In this document: positions 7,314 to 14,049 of the stretch, piece after piece
How positions within the stretch are numbered: position 1 is the first letter of the stretch
Layout of the letters: each line of letters begins with the position of its first letter
Origin: a virus
IMG/VR virus record: IMGVR_UViG_3300020470_000126
Span: 1-31,249 of that record
DNA: 31,249 nucleotides
Reading direction: 5' to 3' (one strand)
Position numbers and translations under genes: made by a program
The notes under the pieces: generated by a model
What the model saw: only the letters and a program-made list of their open reading frames with translations
Database searches by the model: none
Told to the model about the DNA's origin: nothing

Positions 7314-9161
7314 ATGAAAAAATTTTTAACTCATTGGACATTCTCGTTCATAACTCTTATTGCTTTAACTTTTATTGGTTTACAAGAACCATATGTCAAA
7401 GAAATATTAAAATTAAAATCATTTGACATTCTGATACAACAAGAAGAAAAAGAATTATCACAAGACATTGGTATAGTTACGATAGATGAAAAGGCAATTG
7501 AAAAGTATGGACAATGGCCTTGGTCAAGAAATGTCATTGCAGAGGTCATAACAAATTTAAGACAATCAGGTGCTGGTGTGATTATGATACCTATACTATT
7601 TTCAGAAGAAGATAGATTAGGTGGTGATGATATATTATCACAAACATTGATAGACAATGGTGTTGTGATTGCACAAGTAGGTACATCTCAAATCAATAAA
7701 AACTCTGTTCCAAGAGGAGTTGCAAAAATAGGAAATCCATTACCATATCTTTTTGAGTGGGATGGTATGTTAGGGCCAATCCCGATGCTAGGTCAAAATG
7801 CAAATGGAGTTGGTGTAATCAATACTGCACCAGAAATAGATGGTGTTGTAAGAAGAATACCATTGATAATGAGAATAGGTGAAGACACTTATCCTACCAT
7901 GGCAGTAGAAGTGATTAGAGTTGCAACAGGTAATCCAAGTTATCAAGTTAAGGCAGGTGATGGCGGAGTTCAAGCAATAAGAGTACCAGGGTTTCCTATT
8001 ATCAATACAGACCCAAATGCTAGAATCTGGTTACATTGGAACAAACAGTTTGAAATTATATCAGCCTCAGAGAATAACTTTTCAAAGTTTGAAGGTCGTA
8101 CTGTAATTATAGGAATGACTGCAGAAGGTCTAGGTGGAATTATTGCAACACCAGTTGGTGAACAATATGATTATATGTTATCGGCATCCACATTACAAAC
8201 TATGATAGATGGCAAACAAATTAATCGTTATGACATTAGTTCATTTTTAGAATTAGTTTTATCTTTTATTCTAGGTATTGTAGTTATACTGATTGCAAGA
8301 TTTACACCTTATTGGTTTGTTGGTTTAAGTTTACTATCACTTTATGGTATAAGTGTTTATGGTTCTTATTATCTGTTTAACACACATTTAATATTATCAG
8401 ATGTCAGTTGGATAATTATTGTAATCACTATAGTTGGTATGCATAGTATCTTTAACAGATTCATTTTAGAGTTTAGATTAAAACAACAAATAAGAAAACA
8501 ATTTGAAACTTATCTAGACCCAAGACAAGTTGCAGAGTTACAGAAAGACCCAAGTAAATTAAAACTAGGTGGTGATAGAAAAGAGATGAGTTTTCTGTTT
8601 ATGGATATTGTAGGATTTACACCAATATCAGAATACTATAAAAACAAAGATGACCCAGAGGGATTAGTTGAAGTTATCAATGACTATCTAAATCGTATGA
8701 CTAAGATTGTTTTGAATAATGGTGGAACAGTTGATAAGTACATGGGTGACTGTATTATGGCATTTTGGAATGCACCACTTGATTGTGAAGACCATGCAGA
8801 GATGGCAGTTAAGACTGCTATCGAATGTGCAGAAGAAACAGAAAGACTAAAACAGAATTTTAGAGAAAGAGGACTACCAGATATCAATATAGGTTCTGGT
8901 GTCAATACAGGAACATGTATAGTTGGTAATATGGGTAGTGATACTAGATTCGATTATTCAGTCATTGGAGATGCGGTAAACTTGGCCGCAAGATTAGAGG
9001 CAGCAACAAGAAATTACAAAGAGGAAAATGGTGGTATTGTATCTACCCTCTATTCTTCCTATACTATGGAAAAACTTAAAACCATCAAATCAGTAGAAGT
9101 TGATAAAATCAAAGTCAAAGGAAAGGAAGAATTAATCACAATCTACAAACCCTCTAAATGA
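7314..9161 (+). CDS. CHASE2 sensor-class III adenylate/guanylate cyclase
   Basis: A 615-residue membrane enzyme. One N-terminal membrane segment (about 8-24), an extracytoplasmic CHASE2 domain (about 30-300, with IGIVTIDEKAIEKYGQWPWSR), three membrane segments (about 311-383), then a cytoplasmic class III nucleotide cyclase domain. Metal-binding aspartates are D431 (FMDIVGFT) and D479 (KYMGDC); K475 and S549 fit the adenine-selecting pair of the IIIb subtype; N556 and R560 are the transition-state residues. All catalytic residues are present, so it should make cAMP. It starts 3 bases after curlin-like protein 2 and closes the cassette. A complete receptor cyclase is unusual in a phage. Confidence 0.9.
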   Translation: MKKFLTHWTFSFITLIALTFIGLQEPYVKEILKLKSFDILIQQEEKELSQDIGIVTIDEKAIEKYGQWPWSRNVIAEVITNLRQSGAGVIMIPILFSEEDRLGGDDILSQTLIDNGVVIAQVGTSQINKNSVPRGVAKIGNPLPYLFEWDGMLGPIPMLGQNANGVGVINTAPEIDGVVRRIPLIMRIGEDTYPTMAVEVIRVATGNPSYQVKAGDGGVQAIRVPGFPIINTDPNARIWLHWNKQFEIISASENNFSKFEGRTVIIGMTAEGLGGIIATPVGEQYDYMLSASTLQTMIDGKQINRYDISSFLELVLSFILGIVVILIARFTPYWFVGLSLLSLYGISVYGSYYLFNTHLILSDVSWIIIVITIVGMHSIFNRFILEFRLKQQIRKQFETYLDPRQVAELQKDPSKLKLGGDRKEMSFLFMDIVGFTPISEYYKNKDDPEGLVEVINDYLNRMTKIVLNNGGTVDKYMGDCIMAFWNAPLDCEDHAEMAVKTAIECAEETERLKQNFRERGLPDINIGSGVNTGTCIVGNMGSDTRFDYSVIGDAVNLAARLEAATRNYKEENGGIVSTLYSSYTMEKLKTIKSVEVDKIKVKGKEELITIYKPSK

Positions 9162-9190
9162 GAATCATTCTCAAATAGGAATCATTCTCA
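9159..9190. promoter_or_regulatory. Two tandem Fur-box-like palindromes
   Basis: The first, 9159-9173, reads TGAGAATCATTCTCA, a perfect 7-1-7 inverted repeat of the Fur-box form (consensus TGATAATNATTATCA). The second, 9176-9190, TAGGAATCATTCTCA, keeps the right half and most of the left. Their centres are 17 bp apart. They overlap the cyclase stop codon and lie about 35-65 bp upstream of a -35 box. A hairpin role at the end of the cassette mRNA is possible, but there is no T-tract. Confidence 0.45.
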
Positions 9191-9224
9191 TTTACACCCC
9201 TCAAAAATAGGGCCAAATTAGGCC

Positions 9225-9253
9225 TTGACAATACTTGTTCCACCTGTCATAAT
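9225..9253 (+). promoter_or_regulatory. sigma70-type promoter
   Basis: TTGACA (9225-9230), 17-base spacer, CATAAT (9248-9253). A GGCC-aaatta-GGCC dyad (9211-9224) abuts the -35 box. It would drive the small gene at 9288 with a leader of about 28 bases and is probably an early or middle promoter. Confidence 0.72.
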
Positions 9254-9287
9254 AGCTACATAATCATAGAAAGAGAGAGAGGAAATT

Positions 9288-9494
9288 ATGACAAATTACT
9301 TAAACCCCAAAAATATGACAAAAGTCACAAATGATGAAATGAGAGATATGATAGATTATCACATAGTTTATTCTGATGAAAAAAATCAATACCCTAATGT
9401 ATGGATAATGATGATGTATCTTCACGAATTACAAGAAACTAATGGATTTTCTATTTTATTGGAATATTGGAGGCATCCAAGATTCCTAAAATAA
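9288..9494 (+). CDS. Small phage protein of unknown function, 68 aa
   Basis: First gene after the promoter at 9225, with a strong purine-rich ribosome site (GAGAGAGAGGAAA) 5 bases before the ATG. The product is soluble, with acidic and aromatic residues (YPNVWIMMMYLHELQETNG) and no recognised domain. Its position directly behind a strong sigma70 promoter suggests an early host-interaction protein, but nothing in the sequence says what it does. Confidence 0.65.
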   Translation: MTNYLNPKNMTKVTNDEMRDMIDYHIVYSDEKNQYPNVWIMMMYLHELQETNGFSILLEYWRHPRFLK

Positions 9495-9497
9495 CCC

Positions 9498-9527
9498 TTG
9501 ACATATCTTGTATGGATATGTTAAGAT
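9498..9527 (+). promoter_or_regulatory. sigma70-type promoter
   Basis: TTGACA (9498-9503), 18-base spacer, TAAGAT (9522-9527), immediately after the stop at 9494. It would start the operon beginning at 9557, which includes the bS21-like gene. Confidence 0.6.
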
Positions 9528-9556
9528 TGCTGTAAATTAATGAAAAGAGGTAAATT

Positions 9557-9805
9557 ATGAAAGAGAGTATACGAAAAGAAATCATGAGCATGGATTTATC
9601 AGAGTTGAATGGTCTGATAGATTTTATTCGTGATGTACAAGTGATGAATGCAAAGTCATCATTAAAAGAAGGTCAACAAGTGTATGTGGTTCAAAAGACT
9701 AAAAGAGAGTTGGGTACACTTATTAAAATTAAACAAAAAAGATGTACAGTTGATATACAAGGTCGTAGATATTCTGTACCAATGTCAATGTTGGAGGTTG
9801 CTTAA
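9557..9805 (+). CDS. Conserved small phage protein with a KOW/SH3-like C-terminal part
   Basis: An 82-residue protein with ribosome site AAGAGG. The N-terminal 30 residues form an acidic helix (LSELNGLIDFIRDVQVM). The C-terminal half (QQVYVVQKTKRELGTLIKIKQKRCTVDIQGRRYSVPMSML) reads as a small beta-barrel of the KOW/SH3-like kind that often binds nucleic acid. Similar short proteins are found in marine T4-like phages. The role is unknown. Confidence 0.65.
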   Translation: MKESIRKEIMSMDLSELNGLIDFIRDVQVMNAKSSLKEGQQVYVVQKTKRELGTLIKIKQKRCTVDIQGRRYSVPMSMLEVA

Positions 9806-9807
9806 TT

Positions 9808-10023
9808 ATGGGTGCTGTAAAACAACAAGCTATGGAAGACGCCGAAAATATTTTACATGTGACTGCTGAAAAATTAATTGGTGGTGATATTACAGAAGAT
9901 GACGCATTGGAAATTTTAGATAACAATATGGATAATCTTGAAATTTTAGGATTTGAAAATAAGTTCGATGCGATACATGTGGTGTATGAATTAACTGATG
10001 GTTATGTAGGAGGCAAAATTTGA
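9808..10023 (+). CDS. Small acidic phage protein, 71 aa
   Basis: It begins 2 bases after the preceding stop. Acidic and helical (AMEDAENILHVTAEKLIGGDITEDDALEILDNN), with no cysteines or membrane segment. Its end overlaps the TTG start of the bS21-like gene by four bases and it carries that gene's AGGAGG site within its last codons, so its translation probably governs bS21 synthesis. Function unknown. Confidence 0.62.
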   Translation: MGAVKQQAMEDAENILHVTAEKLIGGDITEDDALEILDNNMDNLEILGFENKFDAIHVVYELTDGYVGGKI

Positions 10024-10355
10024 GAGGTAGTTCAAGTAAACCTAGACAAAAGTTTCAAGTTCGAAATTTTGAACACAAAAAACATTTTAAAAAGAAACAA
10101 CCAGAAGAAAAAGTATCTGGGTTAAGTGTAAGAGTTCATGGTGATGATATCAATAAGGCATTAAGAATCTTTAAAAAGAAAATACTTAAAGCTGGAGTTT
10201 TGAACGAAACTAACGAAAGACAATTTTACACTAAAAAAAGTGAAAAGAAAAGATTAGCAAAAGCAGCTGGTAGACAAAGGTGGTTAAGAAAACTTAGAGA
10301 AACAGCTGGGCGACATCAATATTCAAAAAATTATAGAAAAAAGGCAGGAAGATAA
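10020..10355 (+). CDS. rpsU: Ribosomal protein bS21-like
   Basis: A 111-residue basic protein whose middle (about 35-95) matches bS21: LSVRVHGDDINKALRIFKKK, then ILKAGVLNETNERQFYTKKSEKKR and a basic tail AAGRQRWLRKL. Host bS21 (about 70 residues) sits near the anti-Shine-Dalgarno region of 16S rRNA and aids initiation. Several marine phages are known to encode bS21, thought to bias host ribosomes toward phage mRNA. The start is TTG at 10020: no in-frame ATG lies before the domain, and AGGAGG sits 6 bases upstream. The 34-residue N-terminal extension and C-terminal tail make it longer than host copies. Confidence 0.8.
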   Translation: MRGSSSKPRQKFQVRNFEHKKHFKKKQPEEKVSGLSVRVHGDDINKALRIFKKKILKAGVLNETNERQFYTKKSEKKRLAKAAGRQRWLRKLRETAGRHQYSKNYRKKAGR

Positions 10356-10357
10356 AA

Positions 10358-10663
10358 ATGACAGATGTAAAATTACTACGCCTCACAACAGGCGAAGATG
10401 TTGTGGCAGAAGTGACATTCTCAGATGATGTGACAACAACAATTAAAAAACCATTTGTATTAATACCGATGGCACAAAATCAGAGTTCAGGTGAAGAAAC
10501 TAGATTATTCTTTTCACCATTTATACCATTTGCTGAGAATGAAGAAATGATTATTAAAGAAGAAAATATAATTACAGTAAATGAACCTAAGTCAGAGATT
10601 AGAGATAATTATTTACAATATATAGGTGCAATTGTACCAGTTGAGAAAAAGATTATATCATGA
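10358..10663 (+). CDS. Sm-like beta-barrel protein, phage-conserved
   Basis: A 101-residue protein starting 2 bases after bS21. The N-terminus KLLRLTTGEDVVAEVTFSDDVTTTIKKPFVLIP resembles the Sm1 strands of LSm/Hfq-type proteins (a ligand of the form LxTGExVxAxV). Related proteins are widespread in T4-like marine phages. An RNA-binding role is plausible from the fold and the neighbouring bS21, but unproven. It ends in an ATGA overlap with the next gene. Confidence 0.6.
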   Translation: MTDVKLLRLTTGEDVVAEVTFSDDVTTTIKKPFVLIPMAQNQSSGEETRLFFSPFIPFAENEEMIIKEENIITVNEPKSEIRDNYLQYIGAIVPVEKKIIS

Positions 10664-11211
10664 CAGATAAAAAAGATAATGAAACAAATATACTTGTAGG
10701 CCCTTGGGGTGACACACCAATTGAGAATAATGGTGAGTGGATTAAGGAAAAATACAACAAAGCATTAGATAAAAATAATACTTCAAAAAGAGTACAAGAA
10801 AAATTTGATAGAATTGAAATTTTAACTGAAAAATTAATGGTACAATTAATTCATACATTAAGTGAAAATAATTATAACATTTCAGATGAAAGATTTATTT
10901 TAGATATTGGATTTTTATCAGAAGTAATTAAAGGTGTTATATCAAGACAAGAAAAAGTACCGCATATTATTCAAGGATTATTAGATAATATAATGTCGCC
11001 AGAACCTACTAAAAATCAAGATGGCATGCATGTATATTATTCAAGATTCGATGCAAATCTTTTAAGTGAATTAGTTGGTATGGCAGATGATATTAAAGGT
11101 GAATCAGAAACAGAGATTCTTTTTGAACCAGATACAGAATTTGATAATGATGTAAAAGATTTATCTAATTGGAAAAAAGATAAAGATGATACGGAGAAAA
11201 ATGATGATTAA
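10660..11211 (+). CDS. Conserved phage protein of unknown function, 183 aa
   Basis: It opens at an ATG overlapping the previous stop. The N-terminus carries NILVGPWGDTP, then a long helical stretch (KRVQEKFDRIEILTEKLMVQLIHTLSENN) and an acidic C-terminus. No catalytic motif or membrane segment is visible. The architecture fits a helical protein-protein interaction factor. Its final codons overlap the start of the 43-residue gene that follows. Confidence 0.6.
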   Translation: MTDKKDNETNILVGPWGDTPIENNGEWIKEKYNKALDKNNTSKRVQEKFDRIEILTEKLMVQLIHTLSENNYNISDERFILDIGFLSEVIKGVISRQEKVPHIIQGLLDNIMSPEPTKNQDGMHVYYSRFDANLLSELVGMADDIKGESETEILFEPDTEFDNDVKDLSNWKKDKDDTEKNDD

Positions 11212-11332
11212 CGGTGAAGATTATTACGATTATGTTATGGAACAGTTATATGAAGAAGGTCAAGAATTAGGACTTGAAGGGCAAGAATTACTAGATTGGG
11301 TTGATGACCAATTTGAACAAAGAGGTGTATAA
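11201..11332 (+). CDS. Small acidic protein, 43 aa
   Basis: An ATG (alternatively 11204) following ACGGAG opens a 43-residue frame rich in E, Q, D and Y (YVMEQLYEEGQELGLEGQELLDWVDDQFEQ). It overlaps the preceding gene by 11 bases and abuts the next with no gap, which supports real translation. The fold is probably a helical hairpin. Function unknown. Confidence 0.55.
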   Translation: MMINGEDYYDYVMEQLYEEGQELGLEGQELLDWVDDQFEQRGV

Positions 11333-11479
11333 ATGAACATTGAAGAAAGAGAACCATATTCAGACCCAATGACACCAGAAGAAATTGAAAGGTTTCAATG
11401 GGGAGAAGATTATTTAGAAATGTATAGACAATTAAGAGAACAAATCTCTAGTAGAAGAAAGAGAAGGTGGGGATATTAA
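11333..11479 (+). CDS. Small protein with acidic N-terminus and basic tail, 48 aa
   Basis: It starts directly at the base after the preceding stop. The first half is acidic (EEREPYSDPMTPEEIERFQWGEDY) and the last 12 residues strongly basic (SSRRKRRWGY). The packing with neighbours supports a coding role; nothing indicates function. Confidence 0.55.
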   Translation: MNIEEREPYSDPMTPEEIERFQWGEDYLEMYRQLREQISSRRKRRWGY

Positions 11480-11568
11480 AACGAATTACAATAATGTAGT
11501 TGCCGATATGACTATACGAGGCATAAAATTAGTCAAGTTAAATTTAATAATCAAAAGGAGATTATAAC

Positions 11569-11886
11569 ATGGGTAGAAAGAAACTATCAAAAACACAAAG
11601 AGTAATTAATGCGTTCGAATCAGGTAGAACCCTTACTTGGACACAATTAAGAAACACCTTTGACCTAACTTCACCACAAGCAATGGTGGATAAATTAAGA
11701 AGTCAAGGTCATATGATATACATTAACAAAACTGCTAGTGGTACATCATATCGTATGGGTGAGCCAACACAAGCAATTATCAATGCTGGTGTAGGTGCAG
11801 TATTAATGAATGGAGCTGCAGATAAAACTATCGTGGCTGCTGGAATTAAAGCACTTTATGGTACTGGCGTAGGATACGCTTCTTAA
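11569..11886 (+). CDS. Winged-helix-like DNA-binding protein
   Basis: A 105-residue protein with AAAAGGAG before the ATG. Residues 1-65 read as a helix-turn-helix with wing (KLSKTQRVINAFESGRTLTWTQLRNTFDLTSPQAMVDKLRSQGHMIY): a basic N-terminus, three helices and a beta wing. The C-terminal 35 residues are small and hydrophobic (AIINAGVGAVLMNGAADKTIVAAGIKALYGTG) and may oligomerise. It has a 90-base upstream gap and a terminator behind it, so it is a monocistronic unit. Probably a phage regulator or nucleoid-type protein. Confidence 0.62.
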   Translation: MGRKKLSKTQRVINAFESGRTLTWTQLRNTFDLTSPQAMVDKLRSQGHMIYINKTASGTSYRMGEPTQAIINAGVGAVLMNGAADKTIVAAGIKALYGTGVGYAS

Positions 11887-11897
11887 TTAATTAAGAA
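11880..11897. repeat. Perfect 18-bp palindrome
   Basis: TTCTTAATTAATTAAGAA, centred just after the stop of the winged-helix gene. All A/T except one C/G pair in each arm. It could be an operator for the adjacent regulator or an upstream part of the terminator at 11904. Confidence 0.5.
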
Positions 11898-11903
11898 TTA
11901 GTG

Positions 11904-11928
11904 GGGTGACTTTCGGGTCACCCTTTCT
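11904..11928 (+). terminator. Rho-independent terminator
   Basis: Stem GGGTGAC/GTCACCC (7 bp, G+C-rich in an A+T-rich genome), loop TTTCGG, followed by TTTCT. It ends the winged-helix transcript. Confidence 0.75.
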
Positions 11929-11944
11929 AAAAATGGAGAATATT

Positions 11945-12166
11945 ATGCCTAGATTTAAAAACGAAAGAAAAAATGTTAATACACAATACAAATCTCTTTG
12001 TCTTAAAAACATTACACCAGATTTATATGATAGTTTAAAAAATGTATGTGATATAAGAGGTTGTAGTATGACCCACTTGATTCTTGATGCCACAAGACTA
12101 CATGTAAATAAAGTTGCAATGGAAATCGTAGAAGAAAGAGGTTTACAAAACTTAATTAAAAAATAA
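11945..12166 (+). CDS. Small basic protein, possible ribbon-helix-helix, 73 aa
   Basis: The ATG at 11945 with GGAGA 4 bases upstream was chosen over the in-frame ATG at 11934. The N-terminus is basic (PRFKNERKNVN), followed by KSLCLKNITPDLYDSLKNVCDIRGCSMTHLILDATRLHVN, which resembles the strand-helix-helix of CopG-type regulators. It ends in a TAATG overlap with RNase H. Assignment is weak. Confidence 0.5.
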   Translation: MPRFKNERKNVNTQYKSLCLKNITPDLYDSLKNVCDIRGCSMTHLILDATRLHVNKVAMEIVEERGLQNLIKK

Positions 12167-13005
12167 TGATATTAGTTGACATGAATCAAATCTCTTTAGC
12201 ATCTTTAATGATGCACTTGCACATGAATAAAGGTGAGTTAGAGGAAGAAATGGTCAGACATATGATATTAAATTCTGTACGAATGTATAGAACAATGTTT
12301 AATGAAGATTATGGTGAAATAGTTCTTACTTACGATTCAAGAGCATATTGGCGTAGAGAGGTATTTCCACAATATAAACATAGTCGTAGAAAAGGTAGAG
12401 AAGAAGATGGCAAAGATTGGGATAGTATTTTTGGAGTTCTCAATCAGATTAAAGATGAGATAAAAGAATTTCTACCCTACAAAGTTGTAGAAACTTATGG
12501 GGCAGAAGCAGATGATGTAATTGCAACATTATGTAAACATTATCAAAGTGAAAAAATCATGATTGTATCAGGTGATAAAGACTTTATACAGTTGCAAAAG
12601 TATGACAATGTAAGTCAATACAGTCCGATTACAAAAAAACTTGTAAATGGAGTTGACGCAGTTGTCTATATAAAAGAACATATACTAAAAGGTGATAAAT
12701 CAGATGGTATTCCAAATGTACTATCACCTGACCATACTTTTACAGATGATTTAAGGCAAAGGCCTTTAACATCTAAAAAGATGAAAAGTATATTGGCTCA
12801 AGACATTGATGATTTAAATGATGAATTGAAAAGAAATTATCAAAGGAATGAAAAACTAATTAATTTGGACAATGTACCAGAAAAATTAGAGGGCAATATC
12901 TTAGATGATTTTAAGAGTGCTACTTGTGGTGACAGAAGTAAACTATTAGATTATTTTATAGATAAAAGACTGAAAAGTCTAACTGAACAAATTGGAGAAT
13001 TTTAA
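12166..13005 (+). CDS. rnh: RNase H / 5'-3' FEN-family exonuclease (T4 Rnh-like)
   Basis: A 279-residue protein of the FEN superfamily, close in length to T4 RNase H (305). It removes RNA primers and trims Okazaki fragments in lagging-strand synthesis. Acidic metal-site motifs are seen in order: ILVDMN (D5), LTYDSRAYWRREVFPQYK with basic bridge residues, AEADDVIATL and IVSGDKDFIQLQ, then KGDKSDGIPNV, the helix-hairpin-helix-type region that binds duplex DNA. All the expected aspartates appear present. Start by TAATG overlap with the preceding gene. Confidence 0.88.
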   Translation: MILVDMNQISLASLMMHLHMNKGELEEEMVRHMILNSVRMYRTMFNEDYGEIVLTYDSRAYWRREVFPQYKHSRRKGREEDGKDWDSIFGVLNQIKDEIKEFLPYKVVETYGAEADDVIATLCKHYQSEKIMIVSGDKDFIQLQKYDNVSQYSPITKKLVNGVDAVVYIKEHILKGDKSDGIPNVLSPDHTFTDDLRQRPLTSKKMKSILAQDIDDLNDELKRNYQRNEKLINLDNVPEKLEGNILDDFKSATCGDRSKLLDYFIDKRLKSLTEQIGEF

Positions 13006-13006
13006 A

Positions 13007-13507
13007 ATGGCAAGACAAGGCAATTTTACATTATTGTTTTCAGAGATACTTGACAAAGTACATAAGGCGAAAACAAAATCAGAAAAAGTAGCAATACTAG
13101 TAATTAATGATACACCATCATTAAGAATGTTATTAAAAGCATCTTTTGACCCTACTAAAGAATGGGTAATACCAGAAGGTGAAGTTCCATATACACCAAA
13201 TGAAGCACCTGAAGGTACAGAACATACAGTTCTGGCCCAAGAGGCAAAAAAATTATGGCACTTTATCAAAGGTGGTGATAATGACACATCACAAGCACAA
13301 AAAGAAAACATGTTTATACAAATGTGTGAAGGTTTGTGTGCAGCAGAGGCAAAATTATTGATTGCGGCAAAGGACAAAAGATTACATCAAGTGTACAAAG
13401 GTTTATCGAAAGATGTAGTAAAAGAGGCATTCGGTTGGGATGACAATTTTATGATTGAAGCACCAGAGGTATACCCACAAGCACCAGGTAGTGCTTCAGG
13501 TGTATAA
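13007..13507 (+). CDS. Conserved T4-like phage protein (DUF6433-like)
   Basis: A 166-residue protein beginning MARQGNFTLLFSEILDKVHKA; the ATG at 13007 is preferred over an upstream TTG inside rnh. I recognise the family by its pattern (TPSLRMLLKASFDP, LWHFIKGG, KENMFIQMCEGLCAAEAKLLIAAKDK), widespread in marine T4-like phages and usually near replication genes. The last part (AFGWDDNFM) is characteristic. Biochemical function is not known. It lies 1 base after rnh. Confidence 0.7.
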   Translation: MARQGNFTLLFSEILDKVHKAKTKSEKVAILVINDTPSLRMLLKASFDPTKEWVIPEGEVPYTPNEAPEGTEHTVLAQEAKKLWHFIKGGDNDTSQAQKENMFIQMCEGLCAAEAKLLIAAKDKRLHQVYKGLSKDVVKEAFGWDDNFMIEAPEVYPQAPGSASGV

Positions 13508-13512
13508 AAAAC

Positions 13513-13541
13513 TTGACAATTATTGTTCAGTCTGATACAAT
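13513..13541 (+). promoter_or_regulatory. sigma70-type promoter for a structured leader
   Basis: TTGACA (13513-13518), 17-base spacer, TACAAT (13536-13541), right after a stop codon. Predicted start near 13548, giving a leader of about 96 bases before the ATG at 13644. Confidence 0.75.
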
Positions 13542-13547
13542 GGTTAT

Positions 13548-13643
13548 TAGAAGATGAGGTACAAAAAGTTCCCGTTCATATCGACCTACTCTCTCTCGAC
13601 CTCATCATAAGGTCGGTATGAACACCAGAGGTTATTTATTATT
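13548..13643 (+). ncRNA. Structured 5' leader with long hairpin and pseudoknot potential
   Basis: A 14-bp stem pairs 13574-13587 with 13610-13623 (one G-U pair, otherwise perfect). The 22-base loop contains ACCTCATC (13599-13606), an exact complement of GATGAGGT at 13553-13560 upstream, so the loop could pair outward as a pseudoknot. A third, competing 6-bp pairing joins CGACCT (13597-13602) to AGGTCG (13610-13615). The mutually exclusive pairings look like a switch. It lies between a strong promoter and the gene at 13644. No known riboswitch class is recognised. Confidence 0.6.
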
Positions 13644-13913
13644 ATGAGTAGAGCAGTTAAAAAAATACCTTATAAATTTGTCCATGTATTTTGGATTGAT
13701 ATTACATCAGATTCATCATGGAGAAGTATAGAAGATGTCAAAGAAGAAAATTTACCTAGATGTCTGAGTACAGGTTTTCTCATTAGTGATGAAGAAGATG
13801 TAATCAGATTGGTAAGTGATTTCAATTTCAAGGAAGATGGCAGCATTGATGAATGTGGTAATTCTACAATCATTCCAAAATGTGTTGTACAAGAAGTCAA
13901 AGAAATTTCTTAA
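13644..13913 (+). CDS. Conserved phage protein of unknown function, 89 aa
   Basis: First gene behind the structured leader. The product starts with a basic patch (SRAVKKIPYKFVHVFWIDITSDSSW), then an acidic region with two cysteines, and ends CVVQEVKEIS, a mixed alpha/beta layout (WIDI..., GFLISDEEDVIRLVSDF). Proteins of this type recur in T4-like marine phages without a known role. Its ribosome site (AGAGG) is weakly spaced, about 13 bases from the ATG, compatible with control by the leader. Confidence 0.62.
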   Translation: MSRAVKKIPYKFVHVFWIDITSDSSWRSIEDVKEENLPRCLSTGFLISDEEDVIRLVSDFNFKEDGSIDECGNSTIIPKCVVQEVKEIS

Positions 13914-13917
13914 TTAA

Positions 13918-14049
13918 ATGAATACTATTATACCAGATGTTATGATATATGTTATTGCTATAATATCAACAATAGTATTATTGATTGATTTAAAAATAAG
14001 AGAAAAAAAGAGAGAGATAGAGGAAAAAAATTTTAAGAAAGATGTTTGA
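13918..14049 (+). CDS. Single-span membrane miniprotein, 43 aa
   Basis: A 43-residue frame: a hydrophobic segment (about residues 5-24, IPDVMIYVIAIISTIVLLID) followed by a strongly charged helix (KIREKKREIEEKNFKK). It overlaps the next gene by 8 bases. The size and shape fit a small phage membrane protein such as a spanin-like or holin-like factor, but no specific motif is present. Confidence 0.5.
   Translation: MNTIIPDVMIYVIAIISTIVLLIDLKIREKKREIEEKNFKKDV

Noticed and set aside
9211-9224. GGCC dyad before the promoter as a terminator
   Set aside because: Only a 4-bp stem with a 6-base loop and no T-run; it may be part of an operator instead.
12175-12210. TTGACA inside the start of rnh as a promoter
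   Set aside because: No acceptable -10 hexamer at 16-18 bases.
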